From: Terripilifer ovatus
GTDB lineage: Bacteria; Pseudomonadota; Alphaproteobacteria; Rhizobiales; Beijerinckiaceae
Reading direction: 5' to 3'
Length of the DNA: 64,000 bases
Assembly: GCA_029222685.1 (NCBI GenBank)
Contig: JARHVB010000010.1
Coordinates: 372,001-436,000 of the forward strand
Shown: one piece after another, positions 60,268-64,000 of the stretch
Position numbering within the stretch: the stretch's first letter is position 1
Layout of the letters: each line of letters starts with the position of its first letter
Notes under the pieces: model-generated
The model's input: the letters and a program-made list of their open reading frames with translations, nothing else
Told to the model about the DNA's origin: nothing
Databases searched by the model: none
Translations under genes and position numbers: made by a program

Positions 60268-62910
60268 TCAGCGCAATACGGCGCTGCTGAGACCATCCTG
60301 CACGCGGACATCGCCGAGCGACGATTTGAAGCTGGTGTCGCCGACGGTACGCAATTGCAATTGCAGCATGATTGTCTGGTTGCGGGTCGGCGTCAGCAAC
60401 CCATTGTCTCGATAAATTGAGGTATAATTGAGCATGATGGTGGTGCATTCGTCGGAATAGCCGATACCGGCACCCAATCCGGCGATCGAAAAGAGTGGCG
60501 CCGATCCGATGACGACACCGCCGGTGTTGCCGCTGTTGTACAGATGGCGCGACAGGTCGAAAATCACGCTGCCGGTGGCGAAGTAATTGTCGTCGATTTT
60601 GAATTTGCCGTTGGCGGCCAAGCCTTCGCGCCGCACATTGTAGCCGAGCAGGGGCTGGGCGTCGTAGCGCGCATATTGCACGCTGGCTTCGAGACGGCCG
60701 AGGTTGGCGTTGGCCATCAGGTCGAGACGGCGCACGGTGAAGCTTTTTTCGTCGAACCGGCCCTTGGCGACGAAGTTGAACATCGAGTTGGGCGCGAACG
60801 TCGCGCGCGCCACGTAGTCGGATGCGCGTGAGTCGAGGCCCGAGCTCAGGCCGATATTGGCTGCATCGGCCGTATTGTACGAGTTCACGCCGGCAAGCTG
60901 GCGCGACTGGCCCACCATCATGTTGAAGTAGCCGCCCTTGTTGAAGTTCGCCGTGAACTGAGCGCCGTAATTGGCCCGCGTGCCGCCTTCGAAACGGTCG
61001 TAACCGGAATATTTCGACCAGTCGAACAGATTGGAATCGTCGAAGACGAGACTCTGAGCGTCCTCGTTGATGAACTGGTTGCGGCTGTTTTCGTTTGGCC
61101 GCGTGATCACCTGGACGATCGGCTCGAACACCATGTTGGCGACGCTGGTCGAAGCCAGGAAGGGATAGCGATATTCAATGCCGACGCCGGGCATGACGCT
61201 GGCCGCACCGCTTTCCCGGTTCGGGCCAAAGAAATTGCTCTGGCTGGCATTGGTGATGACCGACGTGCAGGGCGGATTGCCACAGAGGGGATTGGACCAG
61301 CCGGTCGTGTTGGTGAGGTTGGCACTGGCCCAGGTTGCATTGACGTGCGCGAAAACAAACGGCGTCCAGACCTGACCGAGCGGATCGATGAACTTGCGCT
61401 TCCACGACAGGTTGAGCGTGGCGCGCGCATAATCGCCCCCGAAGCCGCGCAGCAGGCAGCTTCCCGGCTTGTAGATCGGCACGCCAGCCGCGGTTTCGCA
61501 GACATTGTACAATCCATATGCGCGGTCCAGGCGCGTTGCGCCGATCGCCTCATAGGACGCCAGTTCGCGCGACATCTTGGTGAAGTTGAAATCGATCTCG
61601 AACTGGCCGCCGATGCCGCCGCTGTTCTCCGGCTTGATATCGATGGTTTTGTTGTAGTCGAGGACGGGGCCTACCAGCGGCTGCTGCGCCTGGATATCGG
61701 AGCGGCCGAGGCCCTGGAAGTAGAATCCGCGCAGGTCGAAATAGCCGCGATCACCCTTGCCGGTGAAATAGATCGAGGAGTTCGCTTCCTGGAAATAGTT
61801 CGCCGACAGGGAGGTCGTCGGCATGGCGTAGTGCTGCAGGAACCAGCGGTCGCTGAGGAGGGTCGCGTCCCAGCCGAATTTCCATTTGTCGTTGATGAAG
61901 AACTCGCCCTTCGATTCGAGCTCGCCGCGCGTGTGGCGGCTGCCGGGCCCGTACGGAAAGGCGTAGAAGGCGCTCGGATCGTTCTGGAAAATTCCGACGC
62001 CGCGGATCTGATACGAGCCGTTGACGAACTGCTGGCGCCACGTGGCGTCGGCGAGGAGGCCCTGCTTGGTCAGGAAGGTCGGCGTCACGGTCAGATCGTA
62101 GGTCGGGTCGATCGCCCAATAGATCGGTATGCCGACACCGGCACCGATATAGGAGCGATAGACATAGGTCGGCGCGAGAATGCCGCTCTTGCGCTCGACG
62201 CTCGGATCCGGTGTCGAGAAATACGGCAGCCAGGCGACGGGATGCCCGTACAATTCCAGCGTTGCATCCTCGTAATAGATCATCTGTTCGGAATTGTTGT
62301 GGATGATCCGCTTGGCGCGGATCTGCCAGAACGGCGGCTTGGTCGCGTCGTTCTTGCAGGGTTCGCAAGCCGTATAGGTGCCGTTGGTGAAAACGGTCTG
62401 CTCGCCGGCGGTACGTTCGGCCCGCGCGGCGGTGAAATGCGTCTTGTCGGCGGTGTCGGCCCGCAGGCTGTCGATGAAGCCGTCCTTGAAGTCGTCGGTC
62501 AGCTCGAACCGGGTGGCATAGGAAACGGTGCCGTCCCGTTCGGTCATTTTGGCATTGCCTTCCGCGAACACCCGGTTGGTGTTGCGGTTGTAGGTGACGC
62601 GGTCGGCCTGCAGGATCCGGCCCTGGTAATAGAGCTGGACGTTGCCGCGGGCGCCGATCGTGTTCTTGTCGCGGTCGTAGTTCAGCTCGTTGGCGTCGAC
62701 CAGCAGCCGGTCGGTCTTGCCGCCGGGAGACTGTGTCTGCACCCGCTGGGTCAGCTTGTCGTTCAAGGTCTGGGCGGCAGCGGGGAGGGCAGCGGCGAGG
62801 CCGGAAACTACCAAAATCGCACATAACGCCAGCAGGACATGCTTCATCACCGTCGTTCCAGATGTGGAACGGCGGGTCTCAACATGCTCGGGGCCCCAAC
62901 GCCGCCCCAT
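60268..62910 (-). CDS. lptD: LPS-assembly protein LptD
   Basis: An 880-residue outer-membrane beta-barrel that inserts lipopolysaccharide into the outer leaflet. A leader (about 22-48, hydrophobic LLALCAILVVSGLAAALPAAA) precedes the LptA-like N-terminal domain (VDANELNYDRDKNTIGARGN, then YYQGRILQADRVTYNR) and the barrel domain containing LPYFSTPDPSVERKSGILAP. Two starts are possible: ATG 62910 overlaps the lptG stop (TAATG) and has AGGAGG 7 bases upstream, so it is taken; ATG 62847 would give a standard signal peptide directly. The coupling to lptG is typical of the lptF-lptG-lptD operon. Confidence 0.94.
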   Translation of the reverse strand: MGRRWGPEHVETRRSTSGTTVMKHVLLALCAILVVSGLAAALPAAAQTLNDKLTQRVQTQSPGGKTDRLLVDANELNYDRDKNTIGARGNVQLYYQGRILQADRVTYNRNTNRVFAEGNAKMTERDGTVSYATRFELTDDFKDGFIDSLRADTADKTHFTAARAERTAGEQTVFTNGTYTACEPCKNDATKPPFWQIRAKRIIHNNSEQMIYYEDATLELYGHPVAWLPYFSTPDPSVERKSGILAPTYVYRSYIGAGVGIPIYWAIDPTYDLTVTPTFLTKQGLLADATWRQQFVNGSYQIRGVGIFQNDPSAFYAFPYGPGSRHTRGELESKGEFFINDKWKFGWDATLLSDRWFLQHYAMPTTSLSANYFQEANSSIYFTGKGDRGYFDLRGFYFQGLGRSDIQAQQPLVGPVLDYNKTIDIKPENSGGIGGQFEIDFNFTKMSRELASYEAIGATRLDRAYGLYNVCETAAGVPIYKPGSCLLRGFGGDYARATLNLSWKRKFIDPLGQVWTPFVFAHVNATWASANLTNTTGWSNPLCGNPPCTSVITNASQSNFFGPNRESGAASVMPGVGIEYRYPFLASTSVANMVFEPIVQVITRPNENSRNQFINEDAQSLVFDDSNLFDWSKYSGYDRFEGGTRANYGAQFTANFNKGGYFNMMVGQSRQLAGVNSYNTADAANIGLSSGLDSRASDYVARATFAPNSMFNFVAKGRFDEKSFTVRRLDLMANANLGRLEASVQYARYDAQPLLGYNVRREGLAANGKFKIDDNYFATGSVIFDLSRHLYNSGNTGGVVIGSAPLFSIAGLGAGIGYSDECTTIMLNYTSIYRDNGLLTPTRNQTIMLQLQLRTVGDTSFKSSLGDVRVQDGLSSAVLR

Positions 62911-63998
62911 TAACCATCCTCCTGGTACAAAAGTACGAGTATTCCCAACATGCTCCCGACTACGGCTGGCAACCAGGCCGCAACAGGCGCACTGAGAACA
63001 CCCGCACCGCCCAAATCTGATGCAAGTTTCGTCGCCACATAAAGCACGAAGCCTGAGGCGACGCCACCTGAAACCATTCGGGAAACTCCACCAAACCTGA
63101 AGAATCTTAAGGAAAAGGAAGCGGCAATAAAAACCATGGCGACGAGCAGCAGCGGCCGCGCCAAAAGCGACTGGAATTGGAGCCTGTAGCCGCTGGCGTC
63201 GAGCCCCGCCGCCTCGGTTTTGGCGCTGATATCGGCAAGATCCCAGAACGGCACGGACGCCGGCGCCACGAAGGATTGCGTCACTTGCTCGGGCGTCAGA
63301 TTCGTCGCCAGAAGATAGGTCCCGACCACCTGCGGTTCCTCGCCGGGCGCGCTGATTCGTGCGTCCGTCATGGTCCAGAAACCCGGCAGAAGGGTCGCTC
63401 GGGCTGCCTCGACCCGCTCCATGAACCGCCCGTCCTGATCGTAGACGAAGGCGGTGACGGCGCCGAGTTCCTGGCCGCCGTCGCTGGAGCGTTCGGCCCG
63501 CACGATCGCCTGGCCGTCGATGCTGCGCTGGCGGATCCACAGGCTGGTATCGGCGTCGGCCCGGGCGGTCTTGCCGAAAATGCGGGTTTCAATGCCGTCA
63601 GCCCGCTGTTTCAGGTCGGCGGCGAGCGGATTGTAGAGCACGACCGACAGTATCCCGAGCAGCAGCACGATCAGGGTCGGCGGGGTCAGGAATTGCCAGA
63701 CCGATACGCCAGCCGAGCGCACCACGACCAATTCCAGTCGCCGCGACAGGGCGACGAAGGCGATCATCGTTCCGCCGAGCACGGCGAAGGGCAGAATCTG
63801 CTCGGCGATCGAGGGCACGCGCAGCAGGGTGAGGAAGGCGAGGAACGTCGACGAGACCCCCGGCGCATCGCTGCCGCGCCGGAGAAGCTCCACGAAATCA
63901 GCAATATAAATGACAACAAAGAGCGCCAGGAAGACGAAGAAAATGGTCTTGAGGAAACGCCGGGACAGATACAGCCCGAGCGTCGAAAACAGCATCAT
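62910..63998 (-). CDS. lptG: LPS export permease LptG
   Basis: A 362-residue inner-membrane subunit of the LptB2FG transporter that extracts LPS. Six membrane helices: about 13-35, 53-75 and 98-120 before the periplasmic jellyroll domain (about 135-260), and three more in the last 100 residues (LLARPLLLVAMVFIAASFSLRF and later). The family motif FPFAVLGG-like (LPFAVLGGTMIAF) is visible. Two ATGs at 63998 and 63995; the first is used. LptF probably lies just beyond the right edge. Confidence 0.95.
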   Translation of the reverse strand: MMLFSTLGLYLSRRFLKTIFFVFLALFVVIYIADFVELLRRGSDAPGVSSTFLAFLTLLRVPSIAEQILPFAVLGGTMIAFVALSRRLELVVVRSAGVSVWQFLTPPTLIVLLLGILSVVLYNPLAADLKQRADGIETRIFGKTARADADTSLWIRQRSIDGQAIVRAERSSDGGQELGAVTAFVYDQDGRFMERVEAARATLLPGFWTMTDARISAPGEEPQVVGTYLLATNLTPEQVTQSFVAPASVPFWDLADISAKTEAAGLDASGYRLQFQSLLARPLLLVAMVFIAASFSLRFFRFGGVSRMVSGGVASGFVLYVATKLASDLGGAGVLSAPVAAWLPAVVGSMLGILVLLYQEDG

Positions 63999-64000
63999 TG

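Noticed and set aside
62910-62917. TTAACCAT as CtrA half-site at the lptG/lptD junction
   Set aside because: It is formed by the end of lptG coding sequence; a single half-site inside an operon is not persuasive.
62911-63540. Upstream in-frame extension of lptD
   Set aside because: It lies inside lptG out of its frame and has no conserved LptD residues.

Overview
This is a GC-rich chromosomal segment of an alphaproteobacterium, most likely a member of the Hyphomicrobiales (Rhizobiales) near Bradyrhizobium, Xanthobacteraceae or Pseudolabrys. The reasons are the gene orders (rpsF-rpsR-DUF2232-rplI-dnaB-alr; radA-cvpA-purF-SDR; fabD-fabG-acpP-fabF-mltG-yicC-gmk; lptG-lptD-surA-pdxA-rsmA; glnB-glnA), candidate EcfG and CtrA sites, and a palindromic repeat of the type common in Bradyrhizobium relatives. 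I saw no rRNA, tRNA, IS element, prophage structural gene or CRISPR array. The species is inference only.

Left part (1-20 kb) is mostly accessory. It begins with a PhoX-like Tat-exported phosphatase (cut by the edge) and an MgtC-like membrane protein. A four-gene overlapping signalling operon follows: triple-receiver hybrid kinase, CheR, CheB and a second hybrid kinase. Then come two small membrane proteins with CtrA-like boxes and an S24-type repressor whose catalytic Ser is Ala, facing an operator array and a 27-residue membrane peptide. After an amidase with its small partner, the nitrogen-control pair glnB-glnA and a sulfurtransferase, there is a tandem duplication of a gene for a 31-residue membrane peptide. 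Next are an orphan Bug/TctC binding protein, an atypical SDR, a decayed vapBC locus and a 3-hydroxybenzoate-hydroxylase-like monooxygenase.

Middle part (20-48 kb): a cysK-like gene, cyclopropane fatty acid synthase, and the purF-SDR/cvpA/radA block. This block is separated from its usual neighbours (alr-dnaB and the rplI-rpsF ribosomal operon) by about 6.5 kb holding an HD-domain protein, a methyltransferase, a luciferase-like oxidoreductase, a P-type cation ATPase with an FNR/FixK-like box upstream, and a VOC protein. Beyond rpsF lie an antitoxin-like ORF broken by one stop codon, a GST, a MarR-cupin divergent pair, a cysteine-cluster protein, a DUF892 ferritin-like gene behind a textbook EcfG stress promoter followed by a FAD/Rieske oxidoreductase, an orphan ABC binding protein, and a reductase with two VOC proteins.

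Right part (48-64 kb) is mostly core: fatty acid synthesis (fabD, fabG, acpP, fabF), peptidoglycan (mltG), yicC and gmk on the plus strand. The convergent LPS-export/envelope operon lptG-lptD-surA-pdxA-rsmA plus a fatty acid hydroxylase runs on the minus strand. A second orphan Bug/TctC binding protein sits between them.
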